From contig JACPQZ010000076.1 of assembly GCA_016190205.1 (NCBI GenBank), forward strand, positions 68,632 through 116,166: a stretch of 47,535 bases of DNA. Direction: 5' to 3'. Source of the stretch: Candidatus Omnitrophota bacterium. GTDB lineage: Bacteria; Omnitrophota; JACPQZ01. Under the pieces are notes generated by a model. The model saw only the letters and a list, made by a program, of their open reading frames with translations, ran no database searches and was not told the origin of the DNA. The position numbers were made by a program, and so were the translations under genes. Shown here piece after piece: positions 40,298-47,535 of this stretch (position 1 is the first letter of the stretch; each line of letters starts with the position of its first letter).

Positions 40298-41125
40298 CTA
40301 TTTCCTCCGCTCCACGATAAAACGGTCCGAGGGCTTGGCCCGGCGCCGCGTCTTGTACCCCTTAGAAGGACGGCCATAGAAATCACACGGGTGCCGGCCC
40401 CCGGCAGACTTGCCCTCGCCGCCGCCCAGCGGATGGTCCACAGGATTCATAGCCCGGGGCCGCGTGCGCGGCCTCCTTCCCTTCCAGCGATTGCGCCCTG
40501 CCTTACCCAACTGGACATTGACATGATCGGCATTGGATACCTGCCCGATCGTGGCAGAACAATCTTCCGGAAACCTGCGCACCTCACCCGATGGCAGTCT
40601 CACATGTGCCATGCCCTCTTCCTTGGAAAGAATAGTGGCGCTCGAGCCTGCGGAACGGACCAGGGTTCCCCCCCTTCCCTTGATGAGCTCTATGTTGAAA
40701 ATAGGGGTCCCGGGCGGGATCTTGGACAAGGGGAGCGTGTTTCCCGGAGCTATCGGGGCGTCCGGACCGGACATGACCTTCTGTCCCACCTGAGCCCCTT
40801 CTGGTGCGAGGACATAGCTTTTCTCTTTATTTTCATACTCAATGAGGGCAATGCGTCCTGTCCGGTTCGGATCGTACTCTATCGTCCGCACGGAGGCAGG
40901 GATATTGACGAACCGTGACCGCGTAAAATCGATGAGGCGATAGCGCCTACGGTGCCCGCCGCCCCTGTATTTCGCGGTGATGTGCCCGTGTACGTTCCGC
41001 CCCCCCCGCTTGCGGGAAGCCTCCGTCAGTGGACGGTAAGGCCTGTCCGCAGTTACCTCCGCAAACGTAGGCAGCGACGCTTTCCGCTGACCGGGGGTCA
41101 CTGGATTCAATTTTCTGATAGCCAT
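40298..41125 (-). CDS. rplB: Ribosomal protein L2
   Basis: L2 is needed for subunit joining and peptidyl transfer. The C-terminal MNPVDHPLGGGEGKSAGGRHP has the conserved histidine close to the catalytic centre; GRNVHGHITAKYRGGGHRRRYRLIDF is the RNA-binding OB region. The product has 275 residues. It abuts rpsS without a gap, and a heptamer array precedes it on the rplW side. Confidence 0.99.
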   Translation of the reverse strand: MAIRKLNPVTPGQRKASLPTFAEVTADRPYRPLTEASRKRGGRNVHGHITAKYRGGGHRRRYRLIDFTRSRFVNIPASVRTIEYDPNRTGRIALIEYENKEKSYVLAPEGAQVGQKVMSGPDAPIAPGNTLPLSKIPPGTPIFNIELIKGRGGTLVRSAGSSATILSKEEGMAHVRLPSGEVRRFPEDCSATIGQVSNADHVNVQLGKAGRNRWKGRRPRTRPRAMNPVDHPLGGGEGKSAGGRHPCDFYGRPSKGYKTRRRAKPSDRFIVERRK

Positions 41126-41145
41126 GTTTACCGATATTGCCTTGT

Positions 41146-41235
41146 TGTCGCTAGTGTCTAGTCGCTGGTCGCTAGCAAAATGAGTTGTTCATTAACAGTT
41201 GACGAGGTTTTTATTTGCCAGCGACTGGCGACCCA
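41146..41235. repeat. Heptamer array, GTCGCTA / GCGACTG family
   Basis: GTCGCTAGTGTCTAGTCGCTGGTCGCTAG-type units (41149-41176) face GCCAGCGACTGGCGACC (41217-41233). It lies between rplW and rplB. The middle is AT-rich (ATGAGTTGTTCATTAACAG). Confidence 0.86.
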
Positions 41236-41240
41236 CGCCG

Positions 41241-41519
41241 TTATGTAATCTCAATTTTCTCGCCGGCGGCCAGCGTCACCACCGCCCTCTTCACATCGGG
41301 ACGGTACCCCGGCCGGGTACGCACTCGTTTGAGTTTTCCCCTCCGGATCGCCGTGTTTACCTGCACCACTTTCACTTTATACAGCTCTTCAACAGCCCGC
41401 TTGATATCATGCTTGTTGGAATGGCGGTCTACCGCAAAGAGGTATTTGCCCTGCGGGCCCATGAGGGACCCCTTTTCGGTCAATAACGGGTAGCGAATGA
41501 CTTCAGTTGGGTGCTTCAT
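41241..41519 (-). CDS. rplW: Ribosomal protein L23
   Basis: L23 is at the tunnel exit and docks trigger factor and SRP. EVIRYPLLTEKGSLMGPQGKYLFAVDRHSNKHDIKRAVEELYKVKVVQVNTAIRRGKLKRV is the family signature. It has 92 residues and is followed by heptamer arrays on both sides. Confidence 0.98.
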   Translation of the reverse strand: MKHPTEVIRYPLLTEKGSLMGPQGKYLFAVDRHSNKHDIKRAVEELYKVKVVQVNTAIRRGKLKRVRTRPGYRPDVKRAVVTLAAGEKIEIT

Positions 41520-41550
41520 GTCAAGCTATCCTTCTTCCACGCGAGCAATG

Positions 41551-41630
41551 CCTGTCGTGAGGGGTGTGTGAAGTGTGATGAGGGGTACGATTGTTTCATC
41601 ACTCATCACTCATCACTCACGACTCATCAC
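41551..41630. repeat. Heptamer array, GTCGTGA / ACTCATC family
   Basis: The arm GTCGTGA/GGGGTGT/GTGAAGT/GTGATGA (41553-41581) faces ATCACTC repeated about five times (41599-41630). It lies between rplD and rplW and reaches the rplD stop region. Confidence 0.88.
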
Positions 41631-42275
41631 GGCCGCTGTTCTTCCGTTCCATAAGAGCCTCTGCGTCACCATCCCCAGGGCCTCTCTTGAAAAAACGCAC
41701 TGATCGTGAGATGCGACATCCTGCGCGGTCAAATCCTGGGCCGTCCGCGTATCGAGCCCGGGTACGTTGCGCCCGCAGCGTTCCACAGCCCTGTCCCTCG
41801 TCTCGATCACAAGGAGCGGCTTTGAGGTTGCTCCCAAACGCTTGAGCCCCTCCAGGAGCTCCTTCGTTTTAGCCTTTTCCAGGCCCACCCGGTCAACGAT
41901 GATCAGTTTTTCCTGGCCGATTTTCTGGTTCAAGACAGAGCGCAGGGCGCCCAGGCGCATCTTGCGGGGCAGGTGATACCTGATCGTCTTGGGATGCGGT
42001 CCGAATACGGTCCCTCCGCCTTTCCAGTGCGGCGCGCGAATCGAAGAGGTGCGGGCCCTGCCCGTTCCTTTCTGCCGCCATGGCTTGCGGCCGCCTCCCC
42101 GTACCTCCCCGAAGGTGCGGGTGGAAGCGGTAAAGGCGCGCCGATTCTGCCCGTAAGACCACAGCACCTCGTGGACCAGGGCGGGATTCAACTTTCCGTC
42201 AAAGACCTTGAGATCCAGAGGGGCCTCGCCCACTTTCTTCGCCTGCTTCCAGTCCAGTATAGGTAATCCAGCCAC
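41613..42275 (-). CDS. rplD: Ribosomal protein L4
   Basis: L4 lines the exit tunnel and in E. coli represses the S10 operon. The loop segment RTFGEVRGGGRKPWRQKGTGRARTSSIRAPHWKGGGTVFGPHPKTIRYHLPRKMRLGALRS is diagnostic. The product has 220 residues; the C-terminal 15 or so (LLWNGRTAAVMSRE) extend into the region of a CTCATCA array and may have been altered by it. Confidence 0.97.
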   Translation of the reverse strand: MAGLPILDWKQAKKVGEAPLDLKVFDGKLNPALVHEVLWSYGQNRRAFTASTRTFGEVRGGGRKPWRQKGTGRARTSSIRAPHWKGGGTVFGPHPKTIRYHLPRKMRLGALRSVLNQKIGQEKLIIVDRVGLEKAKTKELLEGLKRLGATSKPLLVIETRDRAVERCGRNVPGLDTRTAQDLTAQDVASHDQCVFSREALGMVTQRLLWNGRTAAVMSRE

Positions 42276-42299
42276 TTTATCCCTCTAAAAACTTGCCCG

Positions 42300-42394
42300 T
42301 CGCTCGTTGATCGGTTATCGTTGATCGCAAGCCGATACCTATGCTTTTTTTCTTGCGATCACCGATGACCGATGACCGATAACCGATCCACGAA
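42300..42394. repeat. Heptamer array, GATCGGT-TATCGTT / ACCGATG family
   Basis: GTTGATCGGTTATCGTTGATCGCAAG at 42306-42331 faces GCGATCACCGATGACCGATGACCGATAACCGATCC at 42355-42389. It fills the gap between rplC and rplD. It is a compact version of the composite elements at 1639-1830 and 17288-17478, without the TCAGCCT insert. Confidence 0.9.
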
Positions 42395-43102
42395 TCATTG
42401 TTTCTTAACCCGCGCTTTGGCCTTTAGTTTCTTGGCGACCTGCTCAATACGTTCTTTACGGCGCGGCCGCTTGAGCGCCTTTTCGATCACCAGGTACTCG
42501 TTGCGCGGACCCGGAACTTGACCCTTGACGATAAGAAGATTCTTGTCAACCATGACATCCACCACTTCCACGTTTTCAACCGTTCGGACGCGGTGACCCA
42601 TATGCCCCGGCATGTGATGCCCCGGGAACACGCGCGACGGAAAAGAGCTCGCACCGATAGAACCCGGCCGGCGGTGCGTCATGGAACCGTGGGTCTCATC
42701 CCCGCCTCTCCAATTCCAGCGGCGGACCCCCCCCTGGAAACCTTTGCCGATGGTAGTGCCCGTCACATCCACGCACTCGCCCGCGCTAAACCGGTCCACC
42801 TTCACCGGCTGGCCCTGGGCGTATGAATTCCGCTCCTCCTGTGACTTGATCTTGAATTCCCGGACAAAGCGCCGCGGCGCGACCGCCGCCTTCTTATACT
42901 CCCCCAGCTGGGGCTTGGGCGTCCGCTTCTCTTTGGCGCTCCCGAACCCCATGATCACCGCCTCGTACCCATCGGCTTCTTGGGTCTTAAAGCGAATCAC
43001 GTCGCAGGGTCCGGCCTCGATAACCGTCACCGGCACGCGCTCGCCGGAGGGGTCGTAGACCTGGGTCATACCTAACTTCTTACCTAGAATGCCTATAGCC
43101 AT
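42395..43102 (-). CDS. rplC: Ribosomal protein L3
   Basis: L3 is an early assembly protein close to the peptidyl transferase centre. The true N-terminus is MAIGILGKKLGMTQVYDPSG at ATG 43102; the open frame continues 62 codons further through GTACTGC-type repeats but that part is not L3. VDVTGTTIGKGFQGGVRRWNWRGGDETHGSMTHRRPGSIG is the conserved loop. The product has 235 residues, about 20-25 more than average because of a Lys/Arg-rich tail. Confidence 0.96.
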   Translation of the reverse strand: MAIGILGKKLGMTQVYDPSGERVPVTVIEAGPCDVIRFKTQEADGYEAVIMGFGSAKEKRTPKPQLGEYKKAAVAPRRFVREFKIKSQEERNSYAQGQPVKVDRFSAGECVDVTGTTIGKGFQGGVRRWNWRGGDETHGSMTHRRPGSIGASSFPSRVFPGHHMPGHMGHRVRTVENVEVVDVMVDKNLLIVKGQVPGPRNEYLVIEKALKRPRRKERIEQVAKKLKAKARVKKQ

Positions 43103-43114
43103 GAAGAGACCTTG

Positions 43115-43275
43115 CTCGTACTGCGTACTGCGTCGTGCGTACTGCGTAACGTCTGGGCGAGCAGGATTCGTACAGCGTACAGCGTCGTGCGTACAGCGAA
43201 CGAAAACCCATTCTCTACTTTCACGCAGTACGCCGTACGCAGTACGCTGTACGCTGTACGCGGTACGCTGTACGT
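43115..43275. repeat. Nested heptamer element, GTACTGC / TACGCTG family
   Basis: Positions 43116-43178 are identical to 7313-7375 over 63 bp, including a non-repeat core. Then TACAGCG units (to 43198), a central GAAAACCCATTCTC block, and a returning arm of ACGCAGT/ACGCCGT/ACGCTGT units at 43223-43275. It lies between rplC and rpsJ. Confidence 0.92.
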
Positions 43276-43291
43276 AACCTGCAGCCAACGA

Positions 43292-43621
43292 TCATGTCTT
43301 AATCTCCACATCCACGCCCGCCGGAAGATCGAGCTTCATGAGCGCATCCACCGTCTTTGCCGTAGGATTCATAATATCGATCAGGCGCTTATGCGTTTTG
43401 ATCTGAAACTGATCCCGCGACTTTTTGTCGATCACAGGACTGCGCAATACGGTATAGTCTTCCCGCTTGGTCGGAAGAGGGATCGGCCCCGATACCAGCG
43501 CGCCGGTCCTCAAGGCCGTGCTTACAATTTCAGCCGCAGACTTATCCAAGATGCGGTGGTCGTAGGCCCTGAGCCTGATCCTTACCTTCTGTTTCGCTTT
43601 AACAGGCGCTGTGGTTGTCAT
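43292..43621 (-). CDS. rpsJ: Ribosomal protein S10
   Basis: S10 belongs to the 30S head and also forms part of antitermination complexes with Nus[73 protein letters not shown] is the family signature. It has 109 residues with a short N-terminal extension ([11 protein letters not shown]). Confidence 0.99.
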   Translation of the reverse strand: MTTTAPVKAKQKVRIRLRAYDHRILDKSAAEIVSTALRTGALVSGPIPLPTKREDYTVLRSPVIDKKSRDQFQIKTHKRLIDIMNPTAKTVDALMKLDLPAGVDVEIKT

Positions 43622-43649
43622 CTTTCACCCTCTTAGCGAGCCCGGTCCG

Positions 43650-43775
43650 TGCTTCGTTCTTCGTTCTTCGTGCTTCGTGCTTCGTGCGTCGTGCGTCCCA
43701 CAGACTGCCGGGTAACGAGTGAGGGGATCTTTTTTAGCTGTTACGAAGCACGAGGCACGCGGCACGAAGCACGCC
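43650..43775. repeat. Heptamer array, GTGCTTC / ACGAAGC family
   Basis: The left arm CGTTCTT/CGTTCTT/CGTGCTT/CGTGCTT/CGTGCGT/CGTGCGT (43651-43697) faces ACGAAGCACGAGGCACGCGGCACGAAGCACG-type units (43743-43773). It lies between rpsJ and rpmG. Confidence 0.9.
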
Positions 43776-43780
43776 CTGTG

Positions 43781-43933
43781 CTATTTATGCTCCTTGTGCT
43801 CAGTATGCTTCCGGCAGAACGGGCAATATTTCGAGCGCACCAATCGATCGGTATGCGTTTTCCGATTCTTGCGGGTTGTATAATTGCGCCGGCTGCAAAC
43901 GCCGCACGCCATCGTTATAACCTCTGCCGCCAT
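43781..43933 (-). CDS. rpmG: Ribosomal protein L33, zinc type
   Basis: Translating from ATG 43933 gives 50 residues that begin [20 protein letters not shown], continue [20 protein letters not shown] and end in [10 protein letters not shown]. Zinc ligands CxxC and CxxC are present. L33 is on the 50S E-site side. Its position between tuf and rpsJ is less common than between tuf and secE, since the usual tRNA-Trp/secE/nusG unit is absent here. It is too short for the usual frame cut-off but fully supported. Confidence 0.97.
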   Translation of the reverse strand: MAAEVITMACGVCSRRNYTTRKNRKTHTDRLVRSKYCPFCRKHTEHKEHK

Positions 43934-43957
43934 CTTTCACTCTCTAAGCTTGCACGG

Positions 43958-44053
43958 TTCGTACTGCGTCTTGCGTCGTGCGTACTGCGAAAGAAAAACC
44001 ATTCTCGTCCTTCACGCTGTACGCAGTACGCAGTACGCTGTACGCTTCACGCG
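43958..44053. repeat. Heptamer array, GTACTGC / GTACGCA family
   Basis: GTACTGCGTCTTGCGTCGTGCGTACTGCG units (43960-43989) face ACGCTGTACGCAGTACGCAGTACGCTGTACGC units (44013-44046). It lies between rpmG and tuf and ends at the tuf stop codon. Confidence 0.9.
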
Positions 44054-45234
44054 ATGATTTCACTGACTACCCCGGCCCCCACGGTGTGGCCGCCTTCGCG
44101 GATGGCGAAGCGCACTTCCTTTTCCATGGCGATGGGGGCGATGAGCTCGATCTCGAGGTCGATGTTGTCCCCCGGCATGACCATCTCGACCCCTTTGGGA
44201 AGGGTGGCCACCCCGGTCACATCCGTCGTGCGGAAATAGAACTGGGGCCGGTAGCCTGAAAAGAAGGGGGTGTGCCGGCCGCCTTCCTCCTTGGTGAGAC
44301 AATAGACCTTGGCCTTAAACTTGGTGTGGGGGGTAATCGTCCCGGGATGGGCCAAGACCTGTCCGCGCTGGAGGTCCTTTTTGTCGGTGCCCCGTAAGAG
44401 GACCCCCACGTTGTCCCCGGCCTGGCCTTCATCGAGGAGCTTGCGGAACATCTCGATGCCCGTGACGACCGTCTTTTTGGTGGGGGCGAGCCCCACGATC
44501 TCGATCTCTTCATTGAGTTTCACCTTTCCCCGCTCGATTCTCCCGGTGCCCACGGTGCCCCGTCCGGTGATGGAGAAGACGTCTTCCACCGGCATGAGAA
44601 AGGGCTTATCCGTCTGCCGCACGGGGGTGGGGACGTAACTATCGACCTTCTCCATCAGGGCCTCAATCCCCTTGCTCGCCTCGGCGTCTCCCTGCATGGC
44701 CTTCAAGGCACTTCCCCTTATGATGGGCACGTCCGAGCCGGGAAACTCGTATTTGGTCAAGAGGTCTCTCACTTCAAGCTCCACCAGATCCAAAAGCTCG
44801 GGGTCGTCGACCTGGTCCACCTTGTTTAGGAAGACCACGATGGAAGGGACTCCCACCTGACGGGCCAAGAGGATGTGCTCCCGGGTTTGGGGCATGGGGC
44901 CGTCGGGGGCACTCACTACCAGAATCGCTCCATCCATCTGCGCCGCGCCGGTCACCATGTTTTTGATGTAGTCGGCGTGCCCGGGGCAGTCCACGTGGGC
45001 ATAGTGGCGTTTGTCGGTCTGGTACTCCACGTGGCTCACCGCAATCGTGATCCCGCGCTCCTTTTCCTCGGGGGCATTGTCGATGGAATCAAAGCTTCTC
45101 ACCTCGCACAGGCCCTTCTTCGCCAAAACGGTCGTGATGGCGCTTGTCAAGGTAGTCTTGCCGTGATCCACATGCCCGATGGTGCCGATATTGATATGGG
45201 GTTTGGTGCGCGTGAATTTTTCCTTGGTGGCCAT
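44047..45234 (-). CDS. tuf: Elongation factor Tu
   Basis: EF-Tu delivers aminoacyl-tRNA to the ribosome. GTP-binding motifs [18 protein letters not shown] and NKVD are present, followed by the beta-barrel domains with [25 protein letters not shown] and FRTTDVTG. The length of 395 residues is standard. It follows fusA after a heptamer array of about 120 bp. Confidence 0.99.
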   Translation of the reverse strand: MATKEKFTRTKPHINIGTIGHVDHGKTTLTSAITTVLAKKGLCEVRSFDSIDNAPEEKERGITIAVSHVEYQTDKRHYAHVDCPGHADYIKNMVTGAAQMDGAILVVSAPDGPMPQTREHILLARQVGVPSIVVFLNKVDQVDDPELLDLVELEVRDLLTKYEFPGSDVPIIRGSALKAMQGDAEASKGIEALMEKVDSYVPTPVRQTDKPFLMPVEDVFSITGRGTVGTGRIERGKVKLNEEIEIVGLAPTKKTVVTGIEMFRKLLDEGQAGDNVGVLLRGTDKKDLQRGQVLAHPGTITPHTKFKAKVYCLTKEEGGRHTPFFSGYRPQFYFRTTDVTGVATLPKGVEMVMPGDNIDLEIELIAPIAMEKEVRFAIREGGHTVGAGVVSEIIA

Positions 45235-45258
45235 TATTAATCCTCCATGCTAGCTTTC

Positions 45259-45341
45259 CCCGTGCTTCGTGCCTCGTGCCTCGTGCTTCGTAACGGTTGA
45301 CGATGAACGAAGCACGATGAACGAAGAACGAAGCACGAACA
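45259..45341. repeat. Heptamer array, GTGCTTC / ACGAAGC family
   Basis: GTGCTTCGTGCCTCGTGCCTCGTGCTTCG (45261-45289) faces ACGAAGCACGATGAACGAAGAACGAAGCACG (about 45308-45340). It lies between tuf and fusA and is the same family as 43650-43775. Confidence 0.9.
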
Positions 45342-45359
45342 CATTATTTATGACTTAAT

Positions 45360-47438
45360 CTATGACTTAGCTACGATGACTTTCTCCGAGACATGCTTTG
45401 GAACCTCTTGATAATGATGCGGTTCCATGGTGTAAGTCGCCCGCCCTTGTGTCAGACTCCGGAGCGCTGTGGCATAGCCAAACACCTCGCTCAAGGGCAC
45501 AAACCCGTCGAGGATCCGCATCTTGCCCCGGTCGCGCATGTTGGTGACCTGTGCCCTGCGGGAATTAAGGTCCCCGATCACGTCACCCATGTTCTCCTCC
45601 GGAGTAATGACCTCAATTTTCATAATGGGTTCCAAAAGAACGGGGTTCGCCTTCTTCGCCGCCGCTTGAAAGGCAATGGAGCCGGCGATCTTAAACGCGA
45701 TATCCGAAGAATCGACCTCGTGATAGGAACCGTCCGTAAGCGTGACGCGGAAATCGATCACCGGGTACCCGGCCAGGGGGCCAGTTCTCAAAGCCTCTTC
45801 CACACCTTCCTCCACAGAGGAGATATACTCCTTCGGGATTCTCCCGCCTGTAATCTTGTCCACGAATTCAAAACCAGACCCCGCCTCCAGCGGCTCGAGT
45901 TCGATGTATACATGGCCATACTGGCCGTGTCCCCCCGTCTGCCGGATGAACTTGCCCTCCTGCTCCACTTTCTTGCGGACGGTTTCTTTGTAGGCCACCT
46001 GCGGCTTCCCCACATTGGCATCCACCTTAAACTCCCGCAGCATGCGGTCTTTCAAGACGTCGAGGTGGAGCTCCCCCATCCCCGAAATAATGGTCTGGCC
46101 GGTCTCACGGTCAGAACGGATCCTGAAGGTCGGATCCTCGTCCGCCAGGCGGCTTAAGGCTACCGAGAGCTTATCCTGATCCGCCTTGGTCTTGGGCTCG
46201 ATGGCCATGCTGATCACGGGGTCCGGAAAGTTCATTGACTCCAGAACGATCGGATGGTCTTCATCCGAGAGGGTATCGCCTGTCTTTACATCCTTGAGCC
46301 CCACGCAGGCCACGATGTCGCCCGCGAAGGCCTCCGGATAGTCCTCGCGCTTGTTCGCATGCATGAGGAGCAGCCGGTTGATCCGCTCCCTGCTGTTTTT
46401 CGTCGCGTTATACACGTAAGACCCCGACTTAAGCATCCCTGAATAAACCCGCACGTACGTGAGCTTCCCCACAAAAGGATCGGCTGAAATCTTAAAGGCC
46501 AGCCCGCTGAATGGTTCATCGTCACTGGGCTTGCGCTTGTCGGCCCCGTTTTGGGAACCCGGCCGCGTTCCTTCCACCGCCGTGATGTCGCTGGGCGCGG
46601 GGAGGTAATCCACCACGGCATCCAGAAGGGGCTGAACCCCCTTGTTTTTAAATGACGATCCGCAGAGGACGGGCACCACCTGGCTTTGAACAGTCTGCCT
46701 GCGCAGGGAAGCTGCGATTTCTTCAATGCTCGGCTTTTTATCTTCGATATAATATTCCATCATACGCTCATCATGCTCGGCCAGACGCTCTATGAGATCG
46801 TGATGCGCCTTTTCGGCCTCCTTTTTAAACTCGGCCGGGATTTCGATCACGTCATATTGGGCACCTAGGGTCTCATCGTGATAAATGAGGGCCCTCATCC
46901 GCACGAGATCAATGACGCCCTTGTGCTGGTCTTCGACCCCCAATGGAATCTGGATGGGCACGGCATTCGACCCCAGGCGGTCCCGCATCTCCTCCACCGC
47001 CTTCCAAAAGTTGGCCTCGATGCGGTCCATCTTGTTCACAAACGCAAGGCGCGGCACCTTGTACCGGTCGGCCTGCCTCCAGACGGTCTCGGACTGCGGC
47101 TCCACACCACCCACACCGCAAAAGACGCCCACCGCTCCATCCAGGACCCTTAGGGAGCGCTCCACCTCCATCGTAAAATCTACGTGGCCGGGCGTATCGA
47201 TGATGTTGATGCGGTGCTCGCGCCAAAAACAGGTCGTGGCGGCAGAGGTAATCGTGATCCCGCGCTCCTGCTCCTGCACCATCCAGTCCATGGTGGCGGT
47301 CCCGTCATGGACCTCACCCATCCGGTGCAGCTTCCCCGTGTAATAGAGAATGCGCTCCGTGGTCGTGGTCTTGCCCGCATCGATATGGGCGATGATTCCG
47401 ATATTTCTCGTTTTCTCTAAGCTATATTGTCGCGGCAT
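45360..47438 (-). CDS. fusA: Elongation factor G
   Basis: EF-G drives translocation and, with RRF, ribosome recycling. The P-loop [15 protein letters not shown] at residues about 18-32, [12 protein letters not shown] and the domain III/IV sequences [14 protein letters not shown] and [21 protein letters not shown] are conserved. The length of 692 residues is typical. The upstream rpsG/rpsL of a str operon would lie beyond the right edge. Confidence 0.99.
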   Translation of the reverse strand: MPRQYSLEKTRNIGIIAHIDAGKTTTTERILYYTGKLHRMGEVHDGTATMDWMVQEQERGITITSAATTCFWREHRINIIDTPGHVDFTMEVERSLRVLDGAVGVFCGVGGVEPQSETVWRQADRYKVPRLAFVNKMDRIEANFWKAVEEMRDRLGSNAVPIQIPLGVEDQHKGVIDLVRMRALIYHDETLGAQYDVIEIPAEFKKEAEKAHHDLIERLAEHDERMMEYYIEDKKPSIEEIAASLRRQTVQSQVVPVLCGSSFKNKGVQPLLDAVVDYLPAPSDITAVEGTRPGSQNGADKRKPSDDEPFSGLAFKISADPFVGKLTYVRVYSGMLKSGSYVYNATKNSRERINRLLLMHANKREDYPEAFAGDIVACVGLKDVKTGDTLSDEDHPIVLESMNFPDPVISMAIEPKTKADQDKLSVALSRLADEDPTFRIRSDRETGQTIISGMGELHLDVLKDRMLREFKVDANVGKPQVAYKETVRKKVEQEGKFIRQTGGHGQYGHVYIELEPLEAGSGFEFVDKITGGRIPKEYISSVEEGVEEALRTGPLAGYPVIDFRVTLTDGSYHEVDSSDIAFKIAGSIAFQAAAKKANPVLLEPIMKIEVITPEENMGDVIGDLNSRRAQVTNMRDRGKMRILDGFVPLSEVFGYATALRSLTQGRATYTMEPHHYQEVPKHVSEKVIVAKS

Positions 47439-47441
47439 ATG

Positions 47442-47535
47442 ACATCCGTGATTCGTGATTCGTGAAACGTAGTTGACGGCTTGAGTAACCAGAAACCAGC
47501 AACCAGATACCAGAAGATTCCAGAGACCAGATACC
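47442..47535. repeat. Heptamer arrays GTGATTC and ACCAGAA upstream of fusA (runs off the window)
   Basis: GTGATTC/GTGATTC/GTGAAAC units occupy 47446-47469 and ACCAGAA/ACCAGCA/ACCAGAT units occupy 47488-47535, reaching the window edge. The second family is that of the SurA-like signal region. Any inverted arm lies outside. Confidence 0.85.

Noticed and set aside
43103-43288. 62-codon N-terminal extension of L3
   Set aside because: It is translated GTACTGC-type repeat; the canonical L3 N-terminus begins at ATG 43102.

Overview
This window is one long stretch of a Gram-negative-type bacterial chromosome in which every gene I can support lies on the minus strand, so transcription runs from the right end of the window to the left. 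A SurA-type periplasmic chaperone, a TPR lipoprotein and membrane O-mannosyltransferase-like proteins suggest a two-membrane cell. Translation genes are typically bacterial: zinc-type S14, zinc-type L36, no rpmD, and a GatCAB amidotransferase. I cannot fix the phylum. An uncultured PVC-side lineage such as Omnitrophota would fit, but this is a low-confidence inference.

Read in the direction of transcription, the layout is as follows. Window positions 47438-26548 hold a fused str/S10/spc/alpha translation cluster: fusA, tuf, rpmG, rpsJ, rplC-D-W-B, rpsS, rplV, rpsC, rplP, rpmC, rpsQ, rplN-X-E, rpsN, rpsH, rplF, rplR, rpsE, rplO, secY, adk, map, infA, rpmJ, rpsM, rpsK, rpsD, rpoA and rplQ. Positions 26537-25854 carry three giant imperfect foldback structures. 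Next come a shortened mfd-like translocase, a surA-like gene, a TFIIB-type zinc-ribbon protein, lemA, an M48 protease and pdxA. Two tandem TMTC-like membrane/TPR proteins follow, then rsmA, gatCAB (with its own promoter), ctpA, tsaD, mgtC, larB, larC, hisG, a TPR lipoprotein, ispE, spoVG, tRNA-Gln, a DUF4160/DUF2442 pair and the first 310 codons of clpX.

The outstanding signal is not a gene. At least 26 intercistronic sites, including most gaps inside the ribosomal operons, are filled with degenerate tandem 7-bp repeats. There are about 17 different heptamer families (for example GTACTGC, CGACCAG, GATCACC, CTCATCA, TCAGCCT, ACCAGAA, GTGCTTC, CCTGGGA, GTGGACT and GCTATCC). The arrays are usually arranged as an arm, a spacer and an inverted arm, so each locus can fold into a long hairpin in the polycistronic mRNA. 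Families are nested in one another, and composite units are duplicated far apart; one pair is a 63-bp exact copy about 36 kb apart. The repeats also reach into reading frames. The predicted signal peptide of the SurA-like protein is almost entirely heptamer-encoded, the start region of the TPR lipoprotein lies in repeats, and one TMTC-like gene takes its stop codon from one.

A second class of element is four long imperfect foldbacks of about 160-280 bp. One of them has ends copied from the 3' part of the adjacent tRNA-Gln. Other oddities are an ispE whose only plausible start is ATA in an ATAA overlap with the previous gene, a mini-Mfd lacking several domains, a SpoVG with an inserted zinc ribbon, an L15 without its usual N-terminus, and a tRNA gene starting on the base after a stop codon.
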